Below are positions 1 to 9,022 of a stretch of 61,024 nucleotides of DNA, in pieces. This DNA is from Bacillota bacterium. Its GTDB lineage: Bacteria; Bacillota; Dethiobacteria; DTU022; PWGO01. Within the stretch, counting starts at the first letter, position 1, and the number at the start of each line of letters is the position of its first letter. Below the pieces are notes generated by a model, which did not search any database, was not told the origin of the DNA, and was given only the letters and a program-made list of their open reading frames with translations. The stretch covers positions 1 through 61,024 of the forward strand of contig JAAYSV010000049.1 of assembly GCA_012518215.1 (NCBI GenBank), written 5' to 3'. The translations under genes were made by a program, and so were the position numbers.

Positions 1-98
1 ACTATCCGTAGCATAGCAAGCTACGCTACTTCCCGTTCGACTTGCATGTGTTAAGCACGCCGCCAGCGTTCGTCCTGAGCCAGGATCAAACTCTCCAG
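1..98 (-). rRNA. rrs: 16S ribosomal RNA, 5' end (partial)
   Basis: Read on the minus strand this is the start of a bacterial 16S rRNA: the universal 5' segment GAGTTTGATCCTGGCTCAG lies at about 77-95, followed by the usual gacgaacgctggcggcg and the first variable helix. Transcription runs off the left edge of the window, so only about the first 98 nt are present. The exact mature 5' end is set by analogy and may be off by a few bases. A promoter and leader lie upstream (99-250). Confidence 0.97.
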
Positions 99-220
99 TT
101 CAATCCTTGAAATTTTACTCGAAATACGATTCTCTAATCAAAGAACCAAAAACACAAAACATTGACTCGCCCTGTTCAGTTTTCAAAGAACGTTCATTTA
201 TTGCCTTTTTGGCATTGCCT

Positions 221-249
221 ATATTAGCACAGAAAAGCAGCAATGTCAA
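221..249 (-). promoter_or_regulatory. rRNA operon promoter (sigma-A type)
   Basis: On the minus strand TTGACA (244-249), a 17-bp spacer and TAATAT (221-226) form a near-consensus housekeeping promoter about 115 nt upstream of the mature 16S 5' end. The transcribed leader contains ttctttgaaaactgaac (about 172-188), a boxA-like antitermination sequence common in Firmicutes rRNA leaders. The rest of 99-465 holds no convincing gene; the short ORFs there are antisense to the leader. Confidence 0.8.
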
Positions 250-465
250 GCCACGCTGGGCATGTTCGCCCTTGCAAAACGACAGCAAAATGGGAAGCAA
301 GCACCTATCCATCTGCAAGGCAGAAAATATAGAATACTTCAACATCGATCAAATGAATTCCATAACTGATTTGAATTCAATATTGTAGCCCAGGCTCACT
401 GCAAAAATTTATTCATGTTGTTCCAGTTTTTTTCAAAACAAAGAATAAAAATGCATCTTGATTTT

Positions 466-1122
466 CTAGAAAGGAAATTCAATGTTGACCACGGTCTCTG
501 GAACCTCGCCGGGGTAGATAGCGTCAGCTATCGGCACCTGAACGTCAATATGGATGGGCGAGGAAATGAAAGGGATGACGATACGCATCTCGGTGCCAAT
601 TTGCAAATATATCTTGTGCCTTACCTGGTTTATTCCGGCTTCCTCGAATGAATCATGCAATTTGCCATTTACTTTCCCGGGTGAAATCAAGCGTACCGGT
701 ATGCGGGGGCCATATGTGGCCAACAGATAACTGCCCATCACTTCACCCAAAGGAATATCAAAAGCAATCTTTTCGACATTTTTCAACGTATCCAAAGTAA
801 TCAGGACAGTTTCGGAAATGATCCTGTTTGCTTCCGCCGTGTTGAGCTGGGCAAGAACTATTTTACCATTGTCATCTTTCTCGATCAGGATCAGTTCCCG
901 GTAAAAAACATCTCCGGCGATCTTTTCCATGATTGCTTGGTTTACCGTTTCGGTAGCTATATTCTCGGCCCTGACTTCTGCAATAGAAATGATATTGGGG
1001 CGCAATCTGCTTTCAACAAAAATAAACCCCTCTATGATCAAAAACAGGATGAGGGTGATGAAAACAAATGAAATCAATGCTCGCATCTTGCCTTCCGGCA
1101 AAAAACGTCGGTGTCGAAACAT
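466..1122 (-). CDS. yunB: Sporulation protein YunB
   Basis: A 218-residue protein with one N-terminal membrane segment (about residues 12-35), then an extracytoplasmic domain beginning RPNIISIAEVRAENIATE, typical of YunB, a sporulation protein made in the mother cell under SigE in Bacillus subtilis. Its exact biochemical role is unknown in the family. A GGGGGA Shine-Dalgarno lies 9 nt upstream of the ATG. A SigE-like promoter lies just upstream (1147-1174). The gene stands alone between tyrS and the rRNA promoter, all on the minus strand. Length agrees with the family. Identification rests on recalled family sequence. Confidence 0.85.
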   Translation of the reverse strand: MFRHRRFLPEGKMRALISFVFITLILFLIIEGFIFVESRLRPNIISIAEVRAENIATETVNQAIMEKIAGDVFYRELILIEKDDNGKIVLAQLNTAEANRIISETVLITLDTLKNVEKIAFDIPLGEVMGSYLLATYGPRIPVRLISPGKVNGKLHDSFEEAGINQVRHKIYLQIGTEMRIVIPFISSPIHIDVQVPIADAIYPGEVPETVVNIEFPF

Positions 1123-1146
1123 AATATATAATCCCCCTATCTATTG

Positions 1147-1174
1147 ATACTATGGCCGGAAGATTATAATTATG
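1147..1174 (-). promoter_or_regulatory. Candidate SigE-type promoter of yunB
   Basis: On the minus strand CATAATT (1168-1174), 13 bp, then CATAGTAT (1147-1154) resembles the SigE consensus (roughly KMATATT, 13-15 bp, CATACANT). It sits 25 nt before the yunB start codon, and yunB is a SigE gene in Bacillus, which supports the match. The elements are short and could arise by chance. Confidence 0.35.
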
Positions 1175-1195
1175 TCTGCTGTTTCGATTTTAGAT

Positions 1196-2431
1196 TTACT
1201 TGATGAGCACCTTGATGAATTTTCGCTTGCCAATCTGCAGTAAAGTTTCCTCACTTATATCGATGTTTGTTTTCATTTCCTTGATTTTCTTGCCGTTGAC
1301 ACGTACCCCCCCCTGCTGTATGAGCCTGCGTGCCTCACTGTTGCTGCTCACCATTCCCGTATGAGCCAGCAGGCGGATCAGATCTGCAGGTGTCTCCCAG
1401 TTGGAGGAATCAAGGTGTATCAAGGGTATTTCATCAGGCAGTCCCTGTCTCTGAAAAACGCGACGGAACTCCTCCTCGGCTCTGGAAGCCTCTTCCTTCC
1501 CATGATATAGAGCGACTATCTCGTGCCCCAATCTCATCTTGGCATCGCGGGGATGAAGTCTGCCTCGATCCAAATCCCTTCTTATCCCTTCAATTTCCCC
1601 GGGTGAGAGGCGTGTGGCCAGGGAAAAATACTCCAACATCGATTCATCGTTGATGGACATTATCTTTCCGTACATCTCCCCCGGAGGATCTGTTATACCG
1701 ATATAATTGCCCAGGCTTTTGCTCATTTTCTGCAGCCCATCGGTTCCAATCAGAATGGGGGTTGTCAATGTGATCTGGGGTTCCTGACCGTATTCTTTCT
1801 GCAGGAACCTGCCCATGAGCAGATTGAATTTCTGCTCGGTGGCACCCAATTCCACATCCGCGCGAATGGCGACGGAATCATAACCTTGCATCAGCGGATA
1901 GAAAAATTCATGCAGACTGATGGGTACGCCTTCACGGTACCTGCGGCTGAAATCTTCCCTTTCAAGCATTCTGGCCACCGTGATCTTTGAAGACAGCTCT
2001 ATGATCCTGGCAAATTTCAATTCTGCAAGCCAGCTGCTGTTGAAAATCAATTCTGTTTTTGCGGGGTCGAGGATTTTATATACCTGCTCGCGGTAAGTCC
2101 GGGCATTGGCCAGCACTTCTTCCTCGGACATCTGTTTTCTGGCCTCCGCGCGGCCGGTGGGGTCACCGATGCGCCCTGTAAAATCCCCCAGTATGATGAC
2201 CGCTTCGTGGCCAAGATCCTGAAATTCACGTATCTTGTGAAGGACAACCGCATGCCCAAGATGCAAATCCGGGGCCGATGGATCAAAGCCCAGTTTGCAT
2301 TTCAGAGGTATTCCTGTTTCATAGGAATCTTTCAGTTTCCTGTACAGGTCCCCTTCGGGGATAATTTCAACCGTATTTCTTTTTATGATTTCCAATTGTT
2401 CCGCGGGTGTAATTTTTTTCATAACCGCCAA
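1196..2431 (-). CDS. tyrS: Tyrosyl-tRNA synthetase
   Basis: Class I tyrosyl-tRNA synthetase, which attaches tyrosine to tRNA-Tyr in the cytosol. The HIGH motif is HLGH (residues 57-60 from the chosen start), KMSKS is present (235-239), and an S4 RNA-binding domain closes the protein ([20 protein letters not shown]). The sequence resembles the TyrZ-like branch ([14 protein letters not shown]) rather than the main Bacillus TyrS. Start choice: AAGGAGG is 8 nt before a TTG at 2431, while the first ATG (2422) is 17 nt away, so the TTG is preferred; the difference is three residues. I saw no T-box leader (no AGGGTGGNACCGCG-like sequence) in the 230 nt upstream. Confidence 0.96.
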   Translation of the reverse strand: MAVMKKITPAEQLEIIKRNTVEIIPEGDLYRKLKDSYETGIPLKCKLGFDPSAPDLHLGHAVVLHKIREFQDLGHEAVIILGDFTGRIGDPTGRAEARKQMSEEEVLANARTYREQVYKILDPAKTELIFNSSWLAELKFARIIELSSKITVARMLEREDFSRRYREGVPISLHEFFYPLMQGYDSVAIRADVELGATEQKFNLLMGRFLQKEYGQEPQITLTTPILIGTDGLQKMSKSLGNYIGITDPPGEMYGKIMSINDESMLEYFSLATRLSPGEIEGIRRDLDRGRLHPRDAKMRLGHEIVALYHGKEEASRAEEEFRRVFQRQGLPDEIPLIHLDSSNWETPADLIRLLAHTGMVSSNSEARRLIQQGGVRVNGKKIKEMKTNIDISEETLLQIGKRKFIKVLIK

Positions 2432-2662
2432 ATGATTTTCCTCCTTGCTTGAATCAATAACCAATAGCAACAATCTTCGTTTATTTTAACACATACAGAA
2501 ATAAATGTAGCTTTTTCCTCTCTTTTTGGCTCATTTTACAGGGGAAGAAGCGATTTTTGGCGCCGAAAAAAGCATTCTGCACACCGTAACAATTGCCTGC
2601 CTGAGAAATCATCCTCTGGATAAATATACTCCATGAAAGTGGGTGAATGATCCGGAAAAACA

Positions 2663-3445
2663 TCAAGACTGCAGATAATGTCGTGGATTGATGCAAATAC
2701 CATCGCTGGCGGCAATCACTTTTACTCCGATTTCCTCGGTCAAATTTTCTGCCAACCTGTCGGGGTTATTTGCCAGCATCGTCGTTCCAAAGTGGGTCAA
2801 TACGGCTACAGCCGGTCTGATGTTTCTGATCAATTCCCTGACCCTTACCAGGTCGAGATGCTGAATATGTCGGGCCTGCACCGGTTCGTAAAGAACGACA
2901 TTGATGATCAGCATATCGGCACGGTAATGATCGATCAGTTCGGGAAAATATGCCGTATCGGTGATAAAAGAAATTTTCCCGTATGGAAGTTCAAATTTGA
3001 ACCCGTAATTCTCCACCGGATGCAGGTGGGTTACCGGAGTGGAGAACTTGATGTTACAGAACTCGTACCGGCCACCCTCTTCCAGGATAACCATCCTTTC
3101 CACTGCCGCCTGAAGGTAGCTGAACAATACAGGTTCAAAGTCTACAGCCGATGCAGGCAGGAAAACTGCCCCCCGGCGGTTGTAGGTGCCATTGGTCATG
3201 GCTTCCACCATGATATTAAGGTCGGTTGAATGATCCAGGTGCCTGTGGGAAAGCAAGATCCCGTCCAGGAGATCAGGATCAAGTTTGGGCGTGCTGGCAA
3301 AGCAATTGACCAGGGTACCCGGCCCGGGATCGATCAGAAAATTGGTCCCTCCGAAACGGCACCAGGTACCGGCCGAAGATCGCAGTTGTTGCTTTACCAC
3401 GAAGCGTGCACCCGCGGTACCCATTATTTTTATGAAATCATCCAA
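2663..3445 (-). CDS. MBL-fold metallo-hydrolase (RNase Z / phosphodiesterase-like)
   Basis: A 260-residue metallo-beta-lactamase-fold protein with the metal motif LSHRHLDHS (H67, H69, D71, H72), then further metal ligands in PVTHLHP, FITDTAYF and LTHFGTTM. The pattern is that of the RNase Z/phnP-like branch of the superfamily; the substrate cannot be told from sequence. It starts with TTG, 11 nt after AAGGAG that lies in the last codons of the upstream FlhB-like gene (stop at 3451), so the two are probably co-transcribed and translationally linked. A GT-rich N-terminus (MGTAGARFVVKQQLRSSAGT) replaces a signal peptide, suggesting a cytosolic enzyme. Confidence 0.8.
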   Translation of the reverse strand: MDDFIKIMGTAGARFVVKQQLRSSAGTWCRFGGTNFLIDPGPGTLVNCFASTPKLDPDLLDGILLSHRHLDHSTDLNIMVEAMTNGTYNRRGAVFLPASAVDFEPVLFSYLQAAVERMVILEEGGRYEFCNIKFSTPVTHLHPVENYGFKFELPYGKISFITDTAYFPELIDHYRADMLIINVVLYEPVQARHIQHLDLVRVRELIRNIRPAVAVLTHFGTTMLANNPDRLAENLTEEIGVKVIAASDGICINPRHYLQS

Positions 3446-3450
3446 ATTGA

Positions 3451-3741
3451 TTATTTCTCCTTGTCCAGCTCTCTATCCGCCTTGAATACAAAAGCCAGAA
3501 TTGTGGCCAGAGCCTCGTACAATTCCACGGGAATCTCCTCCCCGAGATCGAGAACCCTGAGACTTTCCACCAGATTTTCATCCTGGAATATCTTGATGCC
3601 ATGGCCGGCAGCGATCTCCATGATCCTCTCCGCAAACCACCCCTGCCCGCTAGCCACGACAACGGGAGCATTGTCTTCGCCCTGGCGATAACGAAGTGCC
3701 ACCGCTTTTCTTATATCGAAATGATCATCTGACCTGGTCAT
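3451..3741 (-). CDS. FlhB-like (YlqH-type) export switch domain protein
   Basis: A 96-residue stand-alone version of the cytoplasmic C-terminal domain of FlhB/YscU, the export-gate specificity switch. It carries AVALRYRQGEDNAPVVVASGQG and a helix with GIKIFQDENLVESL, as in Bacillus YlqH. The NPTH autocleavage loop of true FlhB is not present. It lies 42 nt after the FliK-like gene, the same pairing as ylqG-ylqH in Bacillus. No other flagellar structural genes are in the window. Function of such orphans is unknown. Confidence 0.8.
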   Translation of the reverse strand: MTRSDDHFDIRKAVALRYRQGEDNAPVVVASGQGWFAERIMEIAAGHGIKIFQDENLVESLRVLDLGEEIPVELYEALATILAFVFKADRELDKEK

Positions 3742-3783
3742 GGTTTTTCCCCTTGGATGGTTGTTTTTCGCTCCGGAAACCGA

Positions 3784-4488
3784 TCATACCCGTACATTAA
3801 GATGAATATTTCCCCCGGCAAATTCCCTGGCTATCTCTTCTCTAACCGGATAAACCGCCCATGACAACAACTCTTTGCCGGGAGCAATTTCCCGCCCCTC
3901 CGCTTCGATCAATTTCTTGACTTCTTCCTCCAACCTTCTGCCGGCCTCCCTGGTTTCTACAAGGAAAACACAGCTGAAACCGTCTTTCTTGATTCCTACA
4001 CGAACCATTACCAGGCCCAGATTTCTGGTTTCCACAACCAGTTCCACCATCGGGTTCTCCCTCAGAATCGTGCCACTTTTCTTTTCTCGTTGGGGGTAAT
4101 ATCGGATGAAGACCGGGTAGTTCTGATGCGCAAAAGGTACCAGGAGACTCCACAAGAGGGAATCGGCCAGCGGAAGGCTCAGAGGCGTACCCCTGGTTGG
4201 CGTTTCGGTACGTGCCAATATGCGATACAGCAATTTTTCCCCCCTCTGGGCATAGTACTCCAGAAGGAGAAATTCCCCCTTGTAAACCGGCGTTTCAACC
4301 TTGGCCGGGAAACTGCCTCCTGCCCAGCGCAATATCGCCTGCTCCCCCTTCATGTCGATAACCTTTGCCAGCATACGGGCAATGGTGGTACTGTCTGACC
4401 TTGCTTTGGAGGCCCCTTCAGCAGGATCGATCGCCTTGATCAGGACGTCGTTCAAAGTATTGATAATCCCATCTACCATGGACATCAT
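3784..4488 (-). CDS. FliK-like (YlqG-type) protein
   Basis: A 234-residue protein whose C-terminal half (VELVVETRNLGLVMVRVGIK through FLVETREAGRRLEEEVKKL) resembles the hook-length-control C-terminal domain of FliK; the N-terminal half (KGEQAILRWAGGSFPAKVE) is like Bacillus YlqG. It sits directly before the FlhB-like gene. FliK and FlhB interact to switch flagellar export specificity, so the pair may keep a relic of that interaction. The start is uncertain: two adjacent ATG codons (4488, 4485) and a third at 4479, none with a strong Shine-Dalgarno. Confidence 0.6.
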   Translation of the reverse strand: MMSMVDGIINTLNDVLIKAIDPAEGASKARSDSTTIARMLAKVIDMKGEQAILRWAGGSFPAKVETPVYKGEFLLLEYYAQRGEKLLYRILARTETPTRGTPLSLPLADSLLWSLLVPFAHQNYPVFIRYYPQREKKSGTILRENPMVELVVETRNLGLVMVRVGIKKDGFSCVFLVETREAGRRLEEEVKKLIEAEGREIAPGKELLSWAVYPVREEIAREFAGGNIHLNVRV

Positions 4489-4639
4489 CCAACCCGCAAT
4501 ATGATATAATTATTTTACCATATATTGATGGGGGATGCATGTTTTTCCGCATGAAGCAAAATGAATCTGCCGTCAAAAATAACCGAGCTTGCCTGGCTTG
4601 TTGCCATTTTTACTACATTGAAATTGGGAGGGGTTTATT

Positions 4640-5629
4640 TTGATTCTTGTCACTGGAGGTGCCGGCTATATCGGCAGCCATGTGGTAAATGAACTTATCG
4701 GTAAAAATTTCAGGGTCACGGTGATGGATAATTTAAGCACCGGCCACAGGGCGGCAGTTCCCCCCGCGGCAGAATTTATCGAAGCTGACCTGTTGGATGA
4801 AATGATGACGCGGGAAATTCTTTTGAAAGTCAGGCCGCAGGCAGTGATTCATTTTGCGGCCAAAAGTATCGTTTCCGATTCTGTCGCCAACCCGCTGGCC
4901 ACTTTCAATACCAACGTGGTCGGTACGTTGAACCTTCTCAAAGCGATGCAACTGACCGGAACCAGGTTGCTTGTTTTCTCATCCACCGCTGCAGTTTACG
5001 GTGAACCGCATGAAACACCAATTGAAGAAGGCCATCCCCTGAATCCAACCAATCCATACGGGGAATCAAAATATTTCATTGAAAAGATACTGGCCCGTGT
5101 AGCCGAAACGGGATCACTTGGCTATATTTCCTTGCGGTATTTCAATGCTGCTGGTGCGGATCCCGAGGAAAATATCGGGGAGGATCACTCACCGGAAACA
5201 CACCTTGTCCCCCTTGTCCTGGCAGTGGCTCTGGGGAAAAAAGATAAAGTAGTCATTTTCGGCGATGATTATCCGACCAGGGACGGAACTCCCATCCGTG
5301 ATTATATCCATATCAAGGATCTCTCTTCCGCCCATATACTTTCTCTGAGGGCGCTGCTTGAGAACAGAATTACACGGGCAGTATACAATCTTGGCAACGA
5401 ACGTGGGTACTCGGTCAAAGAAGTTATCGACATGGCGAAAAAAATCACCGGCAAAAACATCAGTTACCAGGTTGGCTCCAGAAGAAAAGGGGACCCCTCG
5501 GTGCTGGTAGCCAGTTCGCGGAAAATCAAAAAAGATCTGGGCTGGACCCCGCTGTTTTCCGATCTGTCCACCATCATCGATACTGCATGGCGTTGGCACA
5601 AAAACAATCCGGAGGGTTTCCGCGACTGA
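4640..5629 (+). CDS. galE: UDP-glucose 4-epimerase
   Basis: Interconverts UDP-galactose and UDP-glucose in the Leloir pathway. An N-terminal Rossmann motif VTGGAGYIGSH (residues 4-14), catalytic S114-S115-T116 and Y140xxxK144 (YGESK), and the family signature RDGTPIRDYIHIKDL are all present; 329 residues is normal. The start is TTG, preceded by GGGAGGGG at 8 nt. It runs divergently from the FliK-like gene and converges on galK, ending 24 nt from it, so the galactose genes form two facing units rather than one operon. Confidence 0.96.
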   Translation: MILVTGGAGYIGSHVVNELIGKNFRVTVMDNLSTGHRAAVPPAAEFIEADLLDEMMTREILLKVRPQAVIHFAAKSIVSDSVANPLATFNTNVVGTLNLLKAMQLTGTRLLVFSSTAAVYGEPHETPIEEGHPLNPTNPYGESKYFIEKILARVAETGSLGYISLRYFNAAGADPEENIGEDHSPETHLVPLVLAVALGKKDKVVIFGDDYPTRDGTPIRDYIHIKDLSSAHILSLRALLENRITRAVYNLGNERGYSVKEVIDMAKKITGKNISYQVGSRRKGDPSVLVASSRKIKKDLGWTPLFSDLSTIIDTAWRWHKNNPEGFRD

Positions 5630-5653
5630 CCATCCGCCAATACCATTTTGCAC

Positions 5654-6775
5654 TCACTTTTCTTCCATCAACCTTGTTGATGAACCGTCGGCCGCCGGAG
5701 TTACGTAAAACAGGGGCTTCCCGGGCAAAACCCTTTTCGTCCCATCCAGGATTTGCCGTTGAAGTCCGGTGACCCGATCTTTTTCAACCAGAGCCACGGC
5801 GCAGCCGCCGAACCCGGCACCTGTCATTCTGGCCCCCATTACCCCATCATAATTTTGCGCGGCATCGACAATGGCATCCAGCTCCCTGCAGCTAACTTCA
5901 AATAGATCGCGCAGGCCGCGGTGGGAGGAGTTCATGAGTCTTCCGAAGGAGAACATATCCTTGTCGATCAGAGCCCTCACCGCATCCTTGACCCTCCCGT
6001 TTTCTTCAAGAACATACAGGCTTCTCCGGAACAGGGTATCCGGCATCATGGGGCGGGCTTCATTCAATTCATCAAGGGTAACATCCCGCAAGGATTCTTT
6101 GGGTCTGGCCGTGATGGCTGCAATCATGGATAAAGCTTCCTCACACTCCTTGCGGCGGCGATTGTATTCAGAATGGGCAAGACTTCTCCTGACACGACTG
6201 TCGATGATCATGAAAGTATATTTGCTCTGATCAACCGGTACCGTTTCAAAATCCCGGCTGCGGCAATCAATAAAAAGAGCGTGACCCGGCGCTGACAGGG
6301 CTGAAGCAAATTGATCCATGATGCCGCACATCACTCCTACATATTCATTTTCCGCTTTCTGACAGATCAAAGCCAATTCTCGCCTGTCAATTTCAATATC
6401 GCTCAGAGATGTAAATGCCGATGCCGCGGCCACCTCCAGCGCTGCCGAGGAACTCAAACCAGCACCTATGGGAATATTTCCCCCGAAGGAAAGGTCGGCT
6501 CCACGGATCTCATACCCCTTTTTCATCAACGCCCAGCAAACCCCTTCAATGTAGCTCCACCACCTTATCTTTTGGCGCGGCTTCAGTTCGGCAAGAGAAA
6601 AAGTATATTTTTCACCTTTATCCAGAGCGTGGGCGTGCACCTCACCATCCTCGCGCCCGGTTGCTACCACCGTGATGCCCATGTTTACAGCCATTGGCAG
6701 AACAAAGCCCAGGTTGTAATCGGTATGTTCCCCGATGAGGTTTACCCTTCCAGGAGCCCTTGCCACGATTTTCAA
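5654..6775 (-). CDS. galK: Galactokinase
   Basis: GHMP-family kinase that makes galactose-1-phosphate from galactose and ATP. The galactokinase signature GRVNLIGEHTDYN is near the N-terminus, the ATP loop PIGAGLSSSAALEVA follows, and the C-terminal GARMTGAGFGGCAVAL motif is intact. Start: an ATG at 6790 begins 2 nt after the galT stop but has no Shine-Dalgarno. GGAGG lies inside that reading frame and is 8 nt before a TTG at 6775, which is therefore the preferred start; the alternative adds five residues. Second gene of a galT-galK operon. Confidence 0.95.
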   Translation of the reverse strand: MKIVARAPGRVNLIGEHTDYNLGFVLPMAVNMGITVVATGREDGEVHAHALDKGEKYTFSLAELKPRQKIRWWSYIEGVCWALMKKGYEIRGADLSFGGNIPIGAGLSSSAALEVAAASAFTSLSDIEIDRRELALICQKAENEYVGVMCGIMDQFASALSAPGHALFIDCRSRDFETVPVDQSKYTFMIIDSRVRRSLAHSEYNRRRKECEEALSMIAAITARPKESLRDVTLDELNEARPMMPDTLFRRSLYVLEENGRVKDAVRALIDKDMFSFGRLMNSSHRGLRDLFEVSCRELDAIVDAAQNYDGVMGARMTGAGFGGCAVALVEKDRVTGLQRQILDGTKRVLPGKPLFYVTPAADGSSTRLMEEK

Positions 6776-6792
6776 TCCAGACACCTCCATCG

Positions 6793-7770
6793 TTAATTTT
6801 GGGGTATTTTTCGTCGAAGCTGCATTGCTTTTTCCTCGGGAATGGAATCGTTGATGAAAGTGCCGGCTCCCTGTTCACATCCGGCCAGGAATTTCAATTT
6901 TCCCATGTCTCTAACAGGTGGAAGAAACTCAAAATGAAGATGATTCAGGCCCCGCTTGCCTTTGACCGGATCCTGGTGCAAGATCATGAGATAGGGAAAG
7001 GAAGTCTCGAATAGCGCATCATATCCGCGCACAACTTTCTGCAGAATGGAAGCAAGATTTTGATCTTCCTCCGCGGTCAGGTCGCTCAAGGAAGAGCGAT
7101 GATGACGGCTATAAATATGCACTTCAAAGGGATATCGGGCGTAAAAAGGAAGAAATGCGGTGAAATCCTTGTTGGAGGCAACAACACGCGAACCTTCAGA
7201 TTCTTCAATCCTCAAAACATCACAAAAGAGACATTTTCCATCATTTTTTTTACGATAATCCCTTGCAGAGGATAGCTCCCGTTCAGGTATCGGAGGGAGG
7301 TAAGGAAAAGCGTAAATCTGACCATGAGGATGATGCAACGTCACCCCGACTTCCTCTCCCTTGTTTTCAAAGATGAGAACATATTCAATTTCCTTTTTAC
7401 GCCCCAGCTCCTCGTAGCGATCTCTCCAGACCCGAATAAGATTTACAATTTGTTCATGCGACAGAGTAGCCATACTTCCATGGTGCTCCGGGGAGTAAAC
7501 GACGACTTCACAGACCCCCCTGGATTCCTTTACCGGGTGAAGATCGATACTCTCCGCCTCTATCTTTGGCGGCGGTATTTTGAAACTGGGAAAACGATTT
7601 TCAAATACCACTATTTCAAAATTCTCACGTGGTATTTCGGTCGTGAAGCCCCCCTTTTTCGTGGGGCATAGTGGACAATATTCCCGGGGAGGCAACAGGG
7701 TACGGTCCATCCTGTGGGTGGCTGTAACGGTCCACTCACGACAGATGGGGTTCCACCTCAGCTCCGACAT
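6793..7770 (-). CDS. galT: Galactose-1-phosphate uridylyltransferase
   Basis: Exchanges UMP between UDP-glucose and galactose-1-phosphate. The active-site HPHGQIYAFP stretch (HxHxQ type with the nucleophilic second His) and an N-terminal zinc pair CPLCP are visible, with more zinc ligands in CLFCDV. Length 325 matches the class I enzyme. GGAGG lies 10 nt before the ATG. The gene overlaps the last codons of a 45-residue ORF upstream (7758-7895) and is followed at once by galK. Confidence 0.95.
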   Translation of the reverse strand: MSELRWNPICREWTVTATHRMDRTLLPPREYCPLCPTKKGGFTTEIPRENFEIVVFENRFPSFKIPPPKIEAESIDLHPVKESRGVCEVVVYSPEHHGSMATLSHEQIVNLIRVWRDRYEELGRKKEIEYVLIFENKGEEVGVTLHHPHGQIYAFPYLPPIPERELSSARDYRKKNDGKCLFCDVLRIEESEGSRVVASNKDFTAFLPFYARYPFEVHIYSRHHRSSLSDLTAEEDQNLASILQKVVRGYDALFETSFPYLMILHQDPVKGKRGLNHLHFEFLPPVRDMGKLKFLAGCEQGAGTFINDSIPEEKAMQLRRKIPQN

Positions 7771-7895
7771 CTATGCTTCTCCTCCCCGCCATTTTTCTCG
7801 TCGTTTCTTTCAGGGGTAAAGGAATAAAATATGAGATAGCGCCCATCGTCCTTGATTATCTTTTCCTTGTTCATCACCCGATGCTTTTCATGCAT
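7758..7895 (-). CDS. Small hypothetical protein before galT
   Basis: A 45-residue ORF (starts MHEKHRVMNKEKIIKDDGR, then YLIFYSF) whose end overlaps the galT start by 13 nt. A GGGGGG run lies 9 nt before the ATG. The core IIKDDGRYLIFYSF looks like a folded-protein fragment rather than random sequence, and I have an impression of similar short proteins next to galT in other Firmicutes, but cannot confirm it. The tail is strongly charged (ERNDEKNGGEEKHR). Function unknown. Confidence 0.45.
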   Translation of the reverse strand: MHEKHRVMNKEKIIKDDGRYLIFYSFTPERNDEKNGGEEKHRCRS

Positions 7896-8141
7896 TTCTG
7901 ATTGCCCCCCGTCCATTTTTTGCTTCTTTCTGTCAAACATTATATCATAACAATACCCGCCACTTCTGCAAGCAATATTCGTTCCACGAACACCCCTTGA
8001 ACAATGTTCAAGTTGAATTTGGCCCTGTTTCACCTTGCCGATTTCAGCAACTTTCATCTATCCTCTATTTCCCCCGGTCATCTATCCGGAGTTACCAGGA
8101 ATATCTGTCGTGAAATCGTGTCATTCCTGCCCGTATATATA

Positions 8142-8173
8142 TCAGGGCACACCATACAAATGATGTGCCCTGA
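8142..8173 (-). terminator. Hairpin at the 3' end of rnpB
   Basis: TCAGGGCACA (8142-8151) pairs perfectly with TGTGCCCTGA (8164-8173), a 10-bp stem with a 12-nt loop, directly after the RNase P RNA on the minus strand. It is followed by alternating TATATATA rather than a pure U-run, so it may terminate weakly or act as a 3' processing or stability element. Confidence 0.6.
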
Positions 8174-8550
8174 TTTATTGAGCAAACCTGTAAGCCGAGT
8201 TCTGTTCCTCGCATAATTCGAGGCGGTAGTCATCTATCTGTGGATGCCAGTCGCCTGACACCTCTTGCGACCATACCCGAGGAATCTGCGCGCAACGTCA
8301 TCTCCCTCCTATTTGGTCTTGCTCCGGGTGGGGTTTACCTAGCCGACTGGTCTCCCAGCCGCTGGTGCGCTCTTACCGCACCGTTGCACCCTTACCCCAT
8401 TCAAGTTTGAAGTGGGGCGGTTTATTTCTGTGGCACTATCCTTGGGGTCACCCCCACTGGGCGTTACCCAGCACCCTGCTCTCTGGAGCTCGGACTTTCC
8501 TCAGGAGAATCTCAAGGTTCCCCTGCGACTACCCGGTTTACTCAATCTGT
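8174..8550 (-). ncRNA. rnpB: RNase P RNA (ancestral type A)
   Basis: Catalytic RNA that removes tRNA 5' leaders. Conserved segments are plain on the minus strand: GAGGAAAGTCCGAGCTC (P4 5' strand, CR I), the AACAGAACTCGGCTTAC 3' strand, and the universal core GTGCAACGGTGCGGTAAGAG. Helix P1 is formed by ATTGAGTAAACC (8535-8546) and GGTTTGCTCAAT (8177-8188), which fixes the ends to a few bases. The layout with P6/P17-like segments fits type A, unlike the type B RNA of Bacillus; many Clostridia have type A. The primary transcript probably begins near 8575. Confidence 0.96.
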
Positions 8551-8582
8551 TAGCTATTTTCTTCTTGACACCCGCTAACAAT

Positions 8583-8611
8583 ATTATAGCGGTAGCAGGC
8601 TCCATTTTCAA
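8583..8611 (-). promoter_or_regulatory. rnpB promoter
   Basis: Minus strand TTGAAA (8606-8611), 17-bp spacer, TATAAT (8583-8588). Transcription would begin near 8575, about 27 nt before the P1 helix of RNase P RNA. Confidence 0.75.
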
Positions 8612-8796
8612 GTCAACAACTTTTATTCTGGAATCCCGATACTCATACAATGCTGTCTTTCGTCTGCCGGAAATCGCCAGCCCACACCCGGCCCGATTTA
8701 CATTGCCGAACAAAAGTGCCGTCATCCCACCGTGACCAAGATCAATCTTTTGAACCGCCATATTTCCCCTGTTCCCGTCCGGTTTGCTTGCAAGAA

Positions 8797-9009
8797 TCAA
8801 GAATGCGGGAATGGTTTCCTTGATGGGCTCCGGGCAATTCTGTTGATGATGAAATAAGACAGGATTCCGCCTCCAAGCAGAAGGAGACCGGTCAAGGTAT
8901 AAAGAGCAGTCCTGCCCTTTCTTCTGGCTATCACATTGTCCCAGGCCCAGAGTGCCAGGCCGCCTATGAACGGAACTATTTCCTTTCCACCCGGTTCATT
9001 CTTTTCCAT
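8797..9009 (-). CDS. Small membrane protein, unknown function
   Basis: A 70-residue ORF with GGAGG 6 nt before its ATG. It has a short hydrophobic stretch (PFIGGLALWAW), a basic patch (ARRKGR), then a clear membrane helix (ALYTLTGLLLLGGGILSYFII) and a basic tail, so it is probably inserted with one or two segments. I do not recognise the family. It lies downstream of ylbL on the same strand, separated by a tandem repeat (9023-9052). Confidence 0.55.
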   Translation of the reverse strand: MEKNEPGGKEIVPFIGGLALWAWDNVIARRKGRTALYTLTGLLLLGGGILSYFIINRIARSPSRKPFPHS

Positions 9010-9022
9010 GTATTGCCTCCAG

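Noticed and set aside
2481-2696. 71-codon ORF and possible T-box leader before tyrS
   Set aside because: No ribosome site for the ORF and no AGGGTGGNACCGCG-type T-box sequence in the region.
8501-8800. 99-codon ORF on the minus strand
   Set aside because: Overlaps the 5' end and promoter of RNase P RNA; no ribosome site.
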